Below, piece after piece: positions 5,020 through 5,981 of a stretch of DNA of 5,981 nt (the stretch's first letter is position 1; each line of letters starts with the position of its first letter). The notes beneath the pieces are model-generated. The model saw nothing but the letters and a program-made list of their open reading frames with translations. It made no database searches and was not told the origin of the DNA. Position numbers and translations under genes: made by a program. Source of the stretch: Bacillota bacterium (GTDB taxonomy: Bacteria > Bacillota > Dethiobacteria > DTU022); the NCBI GenBank assembly GCA_012510325.1, contig JAAZIG010000097.1:1-5981 (forward strand), in the 5' to 3' direction.

Positions 5020-5981
5020 ATGGAACGGATATGGCTCCAGCATTATGACACCGGAGTTCCCCATGAACTGGCAGTCCCGGAAAAAAATATAGTTAAGCTG
5101 TTCAAGGATACTGCGGCAAAATTCCCCGACCATCCGCATCTGATTTTTATGAGGCGGACTTTTTCCTACCAGGAGGTCAACGCGCTGGCCGACAACTTTA
5201 GCGCCGTCCTGGCCGGGTTGGGCCTGAAAAAGGGTTCGCGCGTGGCCTTGAACCTGCCCAACAGCCCGCAGTTTGTTTTTTGTTATCTGGGTGCGCTCCA
5301 GGCCGGGTGCACCGTCATTCCCTGTAATCCCCTCTATACGGAAAGAGAGATGCAGCACCAGCTCGGAGATAGTGAAGCCGAGCTCGTGGTCACGTTAAGC
5401 CGGTTTTATCCGCAGGTGCGAAAACTTAAGCAGAAGACCGCTTTGCGCACAATTATTTCCACCAACATCAAAGAATATTTCCCCTGGTGGCTGCAGCCCC
5501 TCTACAGCATGGCTGTAGAGAAGAAAAGCGGCGATCGGGTGAGTGTTGAAAAAGGCGATTACCGGATGCCGGCGTTGATGAAAAGATATTCAGCCGACCC
5601 TGTTCCTGAAGTAGAGGTGGAGCCCGATTTTCCCGCTTGCATTATGTATACCGGCGGAACGACCGGACTGCCCAAGGGCGCAGTCCTGACGCACAGGAAT
5701 ATGGTTGCCAACACTGTTTCCATCTTTGGCTGGATTCCGGATCTGGAGGAGGCCAAGGAGATCGGGTTGACCCTGATCCCCTTTTTCCATATTTACGGCC
5801 TGGGGACCTGTCTGAACCTGACTTTGCTCTACTGCGGTACCCTGCTCCTGATCCCGCATTTTGATGTGAAGATGATGCTCAACAATATCCACCGCTATAA
5901 ACCGACCCTTTTCCCCGGTGTGCCGACGATGTATGTGGCCCTGATCAACCATCCCGATCTGAATCAATATGATCTCTCTTC
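5020..5981 (+). CDS. Long-chain fatty-acid--CoA ligase (AMP-forming), N-terminal 320 residues (cut by the right window edge)
   Basis: Activates a fatty acid with ATP to acyl-AMP and then joins it to coenzyme A, the entry step for beta-oxidation or lipid synthesis (family knowledge). The frame opens at ATG 5020 with AAGGGGG (5005-5011) 8 bases upstream and runs off the window. The ANL-superfamily P-loop YTGGTTGLPKGAVLTH is at 210-225, PFFHIYG at 254-260, and FPGVPTMY at 298-305. The segment NIKEYFPWWLQPLY (149-162) followed by a charged linker resembles the corresponding region of bacterial LcfA/FadD long-chain enzymes, favouring a long-chain substrate over short-chain or aryl ligases. The C-terminal hinge and lid domain lie outside the window, so it cannot be separated with certainty from a fatty-acyl-AMP ligase. 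It is transcribed away from hsp20. Confidence 0.92.
   Translation, partial: MERIWLQHYDTGVPHELAVPEKNIVKLFKDTAAKFPDHPHLIFMRRTFSYQEVNALADNFSAVLAGLGLKKGSRVALNLPNSPQFVFCYLGALQAGCTVIPCNPLYTEREMQHQLGDSEAELVVTLSRFYPQVRKLKQKTALRTIISTNIKEYFPWWLQPLYSMAVEKKSGDRVSVEKGDYRMPALMKRYSADPVPEVEVEPDFPACIMYTGGTTGLPKGAVLTHRNMVANTVSIFGWIPDLEEAKEIGLTLIPFFHIYGLGTCLNLTLLYCGTLLLIPHFDVKMMLNNIHRYKPTLFPGVPTMYVALINHPDLNQYDLS

Noticed and set aside
4867..5358. Minus-strand 163-codon reading frame opposite the acyl-CoA ligase
   Set aside because: It lies mostly antisense to a clear FadD-type coding region and has no family features.
1..5981. MMPL, Pr6Pr and acyl-CoA ligase as a dedicated lipid synthesis and export cluster
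   Set aside because: The genes are on different strands with separate promoters and are split by DUF2339 and hsp20; shared lipid themes alone do not show a system.

Overview
The window looks like chromosomal DNA from a Gram-positive-type bacterium of moderate G+C content, most likely a clostridial or other anaerobic Firmicute. This rests on strong GGAGG-type ribosome binding sites, two near-perfect TTGACA/TATAAT-type housekeeping promoters, and the mix of protein families. No species is claimed. I see no rRNA, tRNA, CRISPR array, insertion sequence or phage gene.

Layout: five protein genes. Four are on the minus strand: (i) 1-971, the N-terminal half of an MMPL/RND-type membrane transporter, cut by the left edge; (ii) 1245-3080, a complete DUF2339 polytopic membrane protein; (iii) 3365-3985, a Pr6Pr/FAR-17a-AIG1-like six-helix membrane protein; (iv) 4262-4705, an Hsp20/alpha-crystallin small heat-shock protein. 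On the plus strand, diverging from hsp20, is (v) 5020 to the right edge, the N-terminal part of a long-chain fatty-acid--CoA ligase (FadD/LcfA type).

The transporter and hsp20 each have their own clear promoter, so the four minus-strand genes are not a single operon. The Pr6Pr and DUF2339 genes lie in the same direction, 284 bases apart, and could share a transcript. The gaps between genes carry the most unusual signals. The transporter leader holds a cluster of TTAAAAC/GTTTTAA half-sites. The hsp20 leader can pair its 5' end with its own start codon. A long imperfect palindrome with a TATAAT on each strand lies between the Pr6Pr and DUF2339 genes.

Functionally, three of the five genes (MMPL transporter, acyl-CoA ligase and perhaps the AIG1-like protein) belong to families that often handle lipids or hydrophobic molecules. 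The link between them is inferred from neighbourhood only. I did not find a clearly new multi-gene system. The best leads are the hsp20 leader, the operator-like repeats, and a possible Thr/His catalytic pair in the Pr6Pr protein.
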